A stretch of 5,324 nt of DNA. Source: Azotobacter paspali. Lineage in GTDB: Bacteria; Pseudomonadota; Gammaproteobacteria; Pseudomonadales; Pseudomonadaceae. The notes beneath the pieces are model-generated. The model was given only the letters and a program-made list of their open reading frames with translations. It made no database searches and was not told the origin of the DNA. The number at the start of each line of letters is the position of its first letter. Position 1 is the first letter of the stretch. This document shows positions 1-5,270 of the stretch, piece by piece. A program made the translations under genes and the position numbers. The stretch lies in NCBI RefSeq assembly GCF_042434745.1, contig NZ_JBHLSS010000066.1; one strand, written 5' to 3'.

Positions 1-466
1 CTGCGCGGCAGGAGCGGCCCATAGCTCGGCTTCCGAGGAGGCATTGGGGCGCTCGCGCGGTGGCTTTGGCTGCAAGATCCATGCGCTGACCGATGCATTG
101 GGTCTGCCGATTCGCTTCATTTTGACGGGGGGCCAGACGGCCGATATCACCCAGGCGGTCTCGCTCTTGGAGGGGATCAGTACGTCGGCGCTGCTGGCCG
201 ACAAGGGCTATGACGCCAACACGCTTCTGGCATGGCTGGAGGCGCGTCAGATTCAGGCGGTGATTCCGCCCCGGAGCCACCGGCTTGAGCAGCGCTCCTG
301 CGACTGGCATCTCTATAAGGAACGCCATGTCATTGAGTGCATGTTCGGCAAGTTGAAGCACTATCGGCGGATCGCTACGCGGTACGAGAAGAAGGCCAGC
401 CATTTCCAGTCCATGCTGGCCTTCGCTGCTGCTCTGCTGTGGTTACGCTGATACGTCAACAGGGCC
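1..466 (+). mobile_element. Right part of an IS5-family insertion sequence (partial)
   Basis: The element enters from the left edge with its transposase gene and appears to end at about 466. The segment 454-466 reads cgtcaacagggcc; its complement GGCCCTGTTGACG resembles the terminal inverted repeat of IS5-family (IS427-like) elements. This end lies 15 bases after the transposase stop codon, a typical distance. The next bases, tag, could be a short TNA-type target duplication, but the left end is outside the window, so neither the full repeat pair nor the duplication can be confirmed. Past the end the sequence becomes coding for an unrelated protein tail, which supports this boundary. Confidence 0.75.
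2..451 (+). CDS. IS5-family transposase, 3' part (5' end outside window)
   Basis: This is a DDE transposase that would cut and join the ends of the surrounding IS5-like element. The frame is open from base 2, and the residues before the TTG at 44 (AHSSASEEALGRSRGGFG) already match the family, so 44 is not the true start; the gene begins upstream of the window. Visible motifs are the second catalytic aspartate in LADKGYD (about 196-204) and the C-terminal signature Y-(2)-R-(3)-E-(6)-K in YKERHVIECMFGKLK (about 314-358), which carries the catalytic glutamate. The first aspartate, expected just before the AHSS segment, is missing because of the window edge. The C-terminus (FAAALLWLR, stop TGA at 449-451) is normal for the family. 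Nothing in the visible part is broken, so the gene may be intact in the full replicon. Confidence 0.9.
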   Translation, partial: CAAGAAHSSASEEALGRSRGGFGCKIHALTDALGLPIRFILTGGQTADITQAVSLLEGISTSALLADKGYDANTLLAWLEARQIQAVIPPRSHRLEQRSCDWHLYKERHVIECMFGKLKHYRRIATRYEKKASHFQSMLAFAAALLWLR

Positions 467-467
467 T

Positions 468-563
468 AGTGAAGGCTACTGGCTGGCTTTGCAGAATGCC
501 TACGATCTGGAGGAGGCCCGTCGGGCAGTAGACTACGACGGAATCCCCAGGCATGCCGCCTGA
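468..563 (+). pseudogene. C-terminal tail of a HigA-like antitoxin, truncated by the IS5 element
   Basis: Immediately after the IS5 end an open frame encodes SEGYWLALQNAYDLEEARR and about ten further residues, ending at TGA 561-563. The pattern of a Trp-Leu-x-Leu-Gln-x-x-Tyr-Asp-Leu block followed by a charged helix is typical of the C-terminus of HigA-type (XRE-like) antitoxins, where it follows the helix-turn-helix. The helix-turn-helix and start codon are absent here; if they survive they lie beyond the left end of the IS5 element, outside the window. About 32 codons remain, so this cannot work alone as a DNA-binding antitoxin. The assignment rests on a short motif and recalled family patterns, so it is moderately confident. 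No toxin gene (higB) is visible. Confidence 0.5.
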
Positions 564-628
564 AAACTGGCAACGGAGTGACAGGAACCCTATCCGCTTC
601 TGCTTCTAACGGACAGCACCCTACACTT
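564..628. other. Short intergenic spacer between HigA-like tail and RTX gene
   Basis: The two coding regions converge on this 65-base spacer. It contains no gene. I looked for a hairpin followed by a T-run in either direction and saw no strong intrinsic terminator. Confidence 0.5.
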
Positions 629-3331
629 TCAGCTGGCCTGCTCGATCTGCGTGGTGCCGATGATTTGGAGCTGGCCGGTCGAGTTGCCCACCGGGGTAAA
701 GAGGAAAGCATCGGCAAAGAGCTGATCGTCGTAATCGCCCTGCAGGGCGATCTCGAAGCGCTGTCCTTCGGCATTCGCCTCGAAGCTCTTGAGGTAGGTG
801 ACGGTGCTGGCGCTGTTCACCTGCACCGCCAGGGTGCCGCCGTAGCCGTCGCCCAGGCCGCTGAAGCCCAATGCCGACAAATCGATGCGGTCCTCGCCGG
901 CCTCGAAATCAAGGATCAGGTCGCTGAAGCCTTCGCTATCGGTGCGGTAGCTGTCCTTGAGGCTCGAAAAGCGGAACAGGTCGGCGCCGCTGCCGCCGGC
1001 CAGGGTGTCGCGCCCGAGGCCGCCGTCGAGAATGTCGGCGCCGGCGCCGCCATGCAGATAGTCGTCGCCAGCCCCGCCGGCGAGGCTTTCCGCCGCCGGA
1101 AGGCCGATCAGGCTGTCACCGGCCTCGGTGCCCTCGATGGCCACAGGTGCGAAGAGCACATTGTCGCTGTCGAGCCGGTTGGCGAGGTCGCCGTCCAGGA
1201 CGATCTCGAAGCGCCGTCCTTCGGCATCTACTTCAAAGCTTTTCAGATAGGTTCGCGTGCCGGCGTCGTTCACCTGCACGGCTAAGGCGCTATCGTGGCC
1301 ATCGCCAAAGCCGGTGAAGCCCAGCGCCGAGAGGTCGATGCGGTCCTGGCCGGGATCGAAGTCGAGGATCCGGTCGCTGAAACCCTCGCTGTCGGTGCGG
1401 TAGCTGTCGGTGCGGGCCGAGACGCGGAACAGGTCGGCGCCCGTGCCCCCGCTCAAGGTATCGCGCCCGGCACCGCCGTCGAGCAGGTCACCGCCGCCGG
1501 CCCCATCCAGGTAGTCCTCGCCGCCCTGGCCGACGAGGATCTCCGCCACCGGGCTACCCTGCAGGTTGTCTCCAGCCTCGGTGCCTTCGAGGACAAGCGG
1601 CTCGAAGATCAGATGGCTATTGTCGAGCAGGCCGGTGAGGTTGCCCTTCAGCGAAATCTCGAAACGCCGTCCCTCGGCATCCGCTTCGAAGCTCTTGAGG
1701 TAGGTAAGGGTGCCGACACTATTCACCCGCACGGCCAGGGTGCCGTCATGGCCGTCGCCCAGCCCGGTGAAGCCCAGCGCCGAGAGGTCGATGCGGTCTT
1801 GGCCGGGATCGAAGTCGACGATCCGGTCGCTAAGATTTTCGCTGTCGGTGCGATAGCTGTCGTTGCGGGCCGAGATGCGGAACAGGTCGGCGCCCGTGCC
1901 GCCGTTCAGGCTATCGCGCCCGGCGCCGCCATCGAGAACGTCGTTGCCGTCCTTGCCAAGGAGCCGCTCGTAGGCGTCGCTGCCGATCAGTACATCGTTG
2001 TTGCCGTGGCTGCCCTCGAGCGTTAAGAGCAAATCCTCGGGTAGTGCCCCAAAAGTCTTATCGAGGGTGCCGTCGGCGTTCAGCCTGATCACGCTAAAAT
2101 CGTACCTGCTTGAGTCGTAACCATTGCCGCTGGGGTTATAGCTATATCCCGACACCAGGATCTTGCCGTCGGGCTGCACGGTCAGGCTGTGCCCTTCATC
2201 GTTGCCCCACGCTATATCAAAGATGGCCTTGCCGTCGCCGCTGAAACCGGTGTCGAGCGAGCCGTCGACGTTCAGCCGGATCACGCTGAAGTCGTAAGTA
2301 GCGTTGTCGGGGTTATAGCTCTGTCCAGCCAGCAGGATCTTGCCGTCCGGTTGCAGGGCCAGGCTATTGACTTGGGCGTAGCCTATCCCGAGAGCGAAGC
2401 TGGCCTTGCCGTCGCTACCGAAGCTGGCATCGAGACTGCCGTCGGCATTCAGTCGAGCCACGCTGAATTTGGTGCCATAGCGATAGCTAGAATTGTCGCT
2501 CCCTCCGGCCACCAGGATCTTGCCGTCGGGTTGCACGAGCAGGCTATTGCCGTAATCGCTGTTCCCATCGATATCGGCGGTGGCCTCGCCATCACTACCG
2601 AAGCTAGTATCGAGCGTGCCGTCAGCGTTCAGCCGAATCACGCTGAAGTCGAAATAGGTGCTGTTCTCGGAATAGTCATAGCTGAATCCCGCCATCAGGA
2701 TCTTGCCGTCGGGCAGTACCGTAACGCTATGGCCTTGGTCGTCGCTATATCCGAGCTCGAAGATAGCCTTGCCATCGCTGCCGAAGGTGGTGTCGAGGGT
2801 GCCGTCGGCGTTCAGCCGGATTACGCCGAAGTTGTCATCGCTGCCGTTATCGCTCCGTCCAGTCACCAGGATCTTGCCATCGGGCTGCATGGCCATGCTA
2901 TAGACATAATCGCCCCTCCCGAGATCGAAGGTGGCCTTGCCGTCGCTGCCGAAGCTGGTATCGAGACTTCCGTCGGTATTCAGCCGGATCACGCCGAAGT
3001 CGCCATTACTGCTGCCGCTCAGCAGGAACTTGCCGTCGGGCAGCACGGTCAGGCTACGGCCTTGGTTGCTTCCTCCAATATCGACGATGGCCTTGCCATC
3101 GCTATCGAGGCTGGTATCGACAGTGCCGTCAGCATTCAGCCGGACCACGCTGAAGTCATCATTACGGCTGACGGGATCATAGCTCTGTCCGGCCAGCAGG
3201 ATCTTGCCGTCCGGTTGCAGGGCCAAGTCATAGTTGAGATCGCTATGCTCTGCTATGTCTATCAGCATCTTGCCTGTGGCTATGCGGGAAGTAGGGCTTG
3301 GCGCGTCATTGCTTGGTGTCGGGGTTTCCAT
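629..3331 (-). CDS. Secreted Delta-60 beta-propeller protein with three AlgE-type RTX R-modules
   Basis: A complete 900-residue protein. Residues about 37-430 are seven Delta-60-type repeats of 52-61 residues; each has a QPDGKIL(V/L)(A/S)G strand, an FSVIRLNADG(T/S)LD strand and an FGSDGKA-type strand. PDGK occurs at residues 40, 98, 150, 207, 268, 328 and 387. Such repeats are predicted to form beta-propellers. Residues about 438-880 are three copies of a module of about 150 residues. Each has glycine-rich Ca2+-binding nonapeptides (for example GGAGRDTLS GGTGADLFR), then DSYRTDSE, a DFDPGQDRIDLSALGF-type stretch and TYLKSFEADAEGRRFEI. This closely resembles the R-modules of AlgE mannuronan C-5-epimerases. 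The epimerase catalytic A-module is absent. No signal peptide is present, consistent with type I (ABC/MFP/TolC) secretion through a C-terminal signal; the protein would fold outside the cell on binding calcium. ATG at 3331 is chosen because AAAAGGA precedes it by 7 bases. No exporter genes are nearby. Function is unknown; adhesion, polysaccharide binding or a structural surface role are possibilities. Confidence 0.9.
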   Translation of the reverse strand: METPTPSNDAPSPTSRIATGKMLIDIAEHSDLNYDLALQPDGKILLAGQSYDPVSRNDDFSVVRLNADGTVDTSLDSDGKAIVDIGGSNQGRSLTVLPDGKFLLSGSSNGDFGVIRLNTDGSLDTSFGSDGKATFDLGRGDYVYSMAMQPDGKILVTGRSDNGSDDNFGVIRLNADGTLDTTFGSDGKAIFELGYSDDQGHSVTVLPDGKILMAGFSYDYSENSTYFDFSVIRLNADGTLDTSFGSDGEATADIDGNSDYGNSLLVQPDGKILVAGGSDNSSYRYGTKFSVARLNADGSLDASFGSDGKASFALGIGYAQVNSLALQPDGKILLAGQSYNPDNATYDFSVIRLNVDGSLDTGFSGDGKAIFDIAWGNDEGHSLTVQPDGKILVSGYSYNPSGNGYDSSRYDFSVIRLNADGTLDKTFGALPEDLLLTLEGSHGNNDVLIGSDAYERLLGKDGNDVLDGGAGRDSLNGGTGADLFRISARNDSYRTDSENLSDRIVDFDPGQDRIDLSALGFTGLGDGHDGTLAVRVNSVGTLTYLKSFEADAEGRRFEISLKGNLTGLLDNSHLIFEPLVLEGTEAGDNLQGSPVAEILVGQGGEDYLDGAGGGDLLDGGAGRDTLSGGTGADLFRVSARTDSYRTDSEGFSDRILDFDPGQDRIDLSALGFTGFGDGHDSALAVQVNDAGTRTYLKSFEVDAEGRRFEIVLDGDLANRLDSDNVLFAPVAIEGTEAGDSLIGLPAAESLAGGAGDDYLHGGAGADILDGGLGRDTLAGGSGADLFRFSSLKDSYRTDSEGFSDLILDFEAGEDRIDLSALGFSGLGDGYGGTLAVQVNSASTVTYLKSFEANAEGQRFEIALQGDYDDQLFADAFLFTPVGNSTGQLQIIGTTQIEQAS
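692..2020 (-). repeat. Three tandem AlgE-type R-modules (RTX plus serralysin-C-like)
   Basis: The modules cover residues about 438-580 (1592-2020), 581-731 (1139-1591) and 732-880 (692-1138). The DRIDLSALGF motif recurs at residues 512, 663 and 814, an exact 151-residue (453-base) period, so modules 2 and 3 are clean tandem duplications. Modules 2 and 3 each carry four recognisable nonapeptides; module 1 has three plus a degenerate stretch (GSDAYERLLGK). After module 3 the protein ends in about 20 residues (VGNSTGQLQI...IEQAS) that would include the extreme C-terminal type I secretion signal. Confidence 0.85.
2042..3220 (-). repeat. Seven tandem Delta-60-type repeats (propeller region of the RTX protein)
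   Basis: The coding sequence repeats with a period of about 155-185 bases. The codons for PDGK and for RLNADG(T/S)LD are the best conserved; the linkers vary in length and sequence (for example SYDYSENSTYFD versus SSNG). Repeat starts are at residues 37, 95, 147, 204, 265, 325 and 384. The seventh repeat stops after its RLNADGTLDKTFG strand, lacking the final GKA strand. A matching GK-x-LIDI strand lies ahead of repeat 1, at residues 20-26. Confidence 0.85.
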
Positions 3332-3338
3332 TCAACGA

Positions 3339-3345
3339 TCCTTTT
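3339..3345 (-). promoter_or_regulatory. Ribosome binding site of the RTX gene
   Basis: On the - strand the sequence reads AAAAGGA, 7 bases, then ATG. The good AGGA core and spacing fix the start at 3331. No convincing -35/-10 pair is visible in the 58 bases between this gene and the IS4 end at 3390, or in the IS4 fragment beyond it. Confidence 0.7.
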
Positions 3346-3389
3346 GGGTTTTGAGGTGTTTTAACGAGCGTTTTAGAGGCGATCCGCGG

Positions 3390-3508
3390 CTGACTGATCC
3401 CCAGAAATTTTCCCGTAAAATCAATTAGGTAGGGCTTGAAGAGGCCTGCATGGACGGGCACGTTGGTTGTCGCCAAACAAAAACAGCGTCCCCGGTCCCA
3501 TGCAGACC
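3390..3508 (+). mobile_element. Left end of an IS4-family element (copy 1), truncated by the IS6-family element
   Basis: The segment starts at ctgactgatccccagaaa and matches the left end at 5156-5270. Over 3395-3478 versus 5161-5244 I count 78 of 84 identical positions without gaps. A variable linker of 20-21 bases follows, then an identical cccatgcagaccg. In copy 2 that last block is the start of an IS4-type transposase, so copy 1 retains the terminal repeat, the leader and only ATG CAG ACC (plus a shared G) before the IS6 terminal repeat begins. The rest of this element does not continue on the other side of the IS6 element. It is oriented away from the RTX gene, with its outer end 58 bases upstream of that gene's start codon. 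Confidence 0.75.
3446..3505 (+). promoter_or_regulatory. Inverted repeat enclosing the IS4 transposase start codon (copy 1)
   Basis: The arm ctgcatgg at 3446-3453 is complementary to ccatgcag at 3498-3505, which contains the transposase ATG (3500-3502). A second short pairing (ggg with ccc) is possible just inside. In RNA transcribed from outside the element this would form a hairpin hiding the start codon. See the matching structure in copy 2. Confidence 0.5.
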
Positions 3509-3524
3509 GGCTCTGTTGCAAAAA
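3509..3524 (+). repeat. Terminal inverted repeat of the IS6-family element (left)
   Basis: GGCTCTGTTGCAAAAA, identical for 16 bases to the complement of 4377-4392. The first G is ambiguous, because the interrupted IS4 transposase also has a G at that place. Confidence 0.93.
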
Positions 3525-3560
3525 GTTTGGATTGCAAGGACGTTCCCACTTTCTCCATTG

Positions 3561-4331
3561 TCAGGCGGTTTGAGTTTCGAGTTTCCGGGCGAGCAGAGCC
3601 ACGGCTTCCGTTAATGCGCTCTGCCCAATCCCAAAAGCTCGTTCAACGATACGAGCTTCGCCACGGACGTCGTCGGTCAGGTTGAAAATCGCAGCCTGCC
3701 CCTTGCGTAAAGCCCGCATCACCTCGAATCCTTTGATCGTCGCATACGCGGTTTTCAGCGTCTTGAAACTTCTAACTGGCCTGATCAGTTGTTTGAGCTT
3801 GCCGTGATCGGCCTCGACCACGTTATTCAGATATTTGACCTGCCGGTGCACAAGCTCTTTTGGGCACTTGCCTTCGGCCTTTAATGCCGAAATCGCGATG
3901 CCGTAGGTCGGCGCCTTGTCGGTGTTGATCGCTGTTGGCTTTTCCCACTCCTTCAAGCCGTTCAAAGCCTTGCCCAGAAATCGTTTGGCTGCTTTGGCAT
4001 TGCGCGTCGGCGACAGATAGAAAGCAATCGTGTTGCCGAACTTATCGACGGCGCGATACAGATATGTCCATTTACCACGAACCTTCACCTAGGTCTCATC
4101 GACGCGCCAACTCGTCGATTGCGGTCGCCGCCAATGCCAACGCAACCGCTTTTCAATTTCCGGTGCGTACTTTTGGACCCAGCGATAGATCGTGGAATGA
4201 TCGACGGACACACCGCGTTCGCCCATCATTTGCTTAAGGTCGCGGTAGCTTACTCCATAGCGGCAATACCAGCGCACGGCCCACAAGATCACTTCGCCCT
4301 GAAAATGACGCCACTTAAAATCGCTTATCAA
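3561..4331 (-). pseudogene. IS6-family transposase with an in-frame amber codon
   Basis: The frame from TTG 4331 to the stop at 3561 spans 257 codons including an internal TAG at 4089-4091 (codon 81), giving pieces of 80 and 175 residues. The N-terminal part has the helix-turn-helix (VSYRDLKQMMGERGVSVDHS) and WVQKYAPE of the family, and the join reads WRVDET-stop-VKVRGKW. IS6 transposases normally have DETYVKV, so a tyrosine codon has become TAG by one base change. The catalytic DD(34)E triad is otherwise complete: D78, D138 (NTDKAP) and E173 (VVEADHGKLK). The early piece lacks two catalytic residues and the later one lacks D78, so neither could transpose alone without read-through. The start is inferred as TTG (IS6100 starts at the equivalent place with ATG); a TGA lies seven codons upstream in frame. 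Confidence 0.9.
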
Positions 4332-4376
4332 AAGTCTCGCTGAAAATCATCCGCGCTCTTTCGGCGATCAACCGAA

Positions 4377-4392
4377 TTTTTGCAACAGAGCC
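4377..4392 (-). repeat. Terminal inverted repeat of the IS6-family element (right)
   Basis: Reads tttttgcaacagagcc on the + strand, the exact complement of the left repeat. This is the end nearest the transposase start. Confidence 0.93.
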
Positions 4393-4694
4393 ATTTAAAG
4401 CACGCTAAGGAATGCATTACCCAGTAACAGCGCGGCTTTGCGTCGAATGGCTGCTGTCGGATGTCGCGTTGCGGTATTTCTCGAAACTCGGCTTTGGCGG
4501 CACACCATTACGAGAATATTTTTCGAAAATCACTTGAGCAAGGCCAGCACTGGCGCGGGCGTCATTTTCAGAAGGCAACTGCATGGAAGGTCAGAAGCGG
4601 ACTGCACTGCAATCGACGTGAGTGTTGGGATTAGGACAGCGAGACGCAGAGATGCCGCTCAGTAGATTGCCGCTACCGGCCCTATATAGGATGC
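4393..4694. other. Gene-poor segment between the IS6 element and the nucleotidyltransferase remnant
   Basis: About 300 bases with no recognised gene. The best coding candidate is a 55-residue frame on the - strand (4417-4584, ATG to TAA, beginning MQLPSENDARASAGLAQ and containing the near-repeat FEKYSRN ... FEKYRNA), but it has no ribosome binding site, is preceded in frame by TGA two codons before its ATG, and matches no family I know. A perfect 10-base palindrome, cctatatagg, lies at 4681-4690 just beyond the stop of the next gene. The segment is probably the tail of the DNA joined to the IS6 element by rearrangement. Confidence 0.5.
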
Positions 4695-5155
4695 CTACTC
4701 TTTCCTAATTTGTTGGGACATCCACTGGTTCATACTGCGTAGCTCGGTAAGGTAGGTTTCGCTTGAGGCCGTTGGATCATAGGCCTGGTTTAGAAAAAAT
4801 TGAATAGGCATTTCCATTCCTGGGTAACGTTCTATGAATGCCTGAGCATGGTCTTCCAGCGTTATGGGCCAGAGCAGATCTTCCTCTGAACGCAGAACGT
4901 TAGTTGAGCGAAGCAGTTTCCGTGCGGCCTCTCGCTGCAGCCGTTTTATTTCTACTGGAGAGGATGCAGCTTCGATGCGGCCTGCATATTTGGCCAGCAC
5001 AACGGGGAAGTCGCCGTTCACTGCCAAGGCTATGGAGCGAGAAGGCTTGAACGGCTTGAAATGTTTTCCTAGATCGTTGCCCCAAACGCATCGGCAATGG
5101 TGCTTGAGCCAGTAACCCCAGCGATAGGCATTTTCCTCGGCTAAAGCCTCGGAGC
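4695..5155 (-). pseudogene. 3' part of a nucleotidyltransferase-like protein, 5' end removed by IS4 copy 2
   Basis: An open frame runs from the IS4 boundary (about 5155) to TAG at 4695-4697, about 153 residues. The coding character starts right at the boundary: EENAYRWGYWLKHHCRCVWG (about 5079-5138), then KPSRSIALAVNGDFP, LQREAARKLLRSTNVLRSEE, WPITLEDHAQAFIERYP, and the C-terminus MSQQIRKE. The order and wording of these blocks resemble the C-terminal, mostly helical half of nucleotidyltransferase-domain proteins of about 270 residues. The catalytic GS...D-x-D part would lie in the missing N-terminal half. No ATG is present in frame; the TTG at 5027 lies inside a conserved stretch (SIALAVNGD), so it is not a natural start. 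Going upstream the frame meets a TGA inside the IS4 end. The fragment is most likely dead. Family assignment comes from memory and is moderate. Confidence 0.6.
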
Positions 5156-5211
5156 CTGAGTGATCCCCAGAAACTTTCCAAGAAAATCAATTGGGTAGGG
5201 CTTGAAGAGGC

Positions 5212-5270
5212 CTGCATGGGCGGGCACGTTGGTTGTCGCCAAACTGACCGATGCCCCCCTACCCATGCAG
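5212..5270 (+). promoter_or_regulatory. Inverted repeat enclosing the IS4 transposase start codon (copy 2)
   Basis: The arm ctgcatggg at 5212-5220 is perfectly complementary to cccatgcag at 5262-5270, which contains the ATG at 5265-5267. An additional ggg (5222-5224) can pair with ccc just before the 3' arm across a small internal loop. No Shine-Dalgarno sequence is visible before the ATG. The arrangement recalls the fold-back inhibition known for IS10, an IS4-family element; whether it acts so here is inference. Confidence 0.5.

Larger units (their letters stand above)
3509..4392. mobile_element. IS6-family insertion sequence, full length (884 bp)
   Basis: The element is bounded by 16-bp perfect terminal inverted repeats (GGCTCTGTTGCAAAAA), the hallmark ends of the IS6/IS26/IS6100 group, and contains a single transposase gene on the - strand. 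Its length is close to IS6100 (about 880 bp). The 8 bases on the left (tgcagacc) and on the right (atttaaag) do not match, so the usual 8-bp target duplication is missing. The left flank is IS4 copy 1, and the right flank is unrelated sequence. This implies a deletion, cointegrate or recombination after insertion. The transposase is interrupted by an amber codon, so the element is probably not autonomous. Confidence 0.93.

Noticed and set aside
692..3220. Regularly spaced repeats considered as a CRISPR array.
   Set aside because: The repeats are in-frame protein repeats with periods of about 155-185 and 453 bases and coding-type variation, not short identical repeats with unique spacers.
578..3364. 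Three long open frames on the + strand (578-1285, 1295-2026, 2189-3364) opposite the RTX gene, with repetitive protein sequence.
   Set aside because: They are antisense shadows of the repeats in the 900-residue gene, open because of its GC-rich codon usage. Their products are low-complexity Ala/Val-rich and their periodicity simply follows the real repeats.
3306..3521. A 71-residue - strand frame upstream of the RTX gene.
   Set aside because: It crosses the IS6 repeat, the IS4 end and the RTX start in another frame. Its residues only reflect antisense reading of the IS4 leader.
4377..4420. Outward promoter formed by the IS6 right end (TTGCAA as a -35 box) with flanking sequence.
   Set aside because: At 16-18 bases downstream there are only sequences such as cgctaa and no good TATAAT-like -10, and no gene on the + strand follows. 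The left end has no suitable -10 either.
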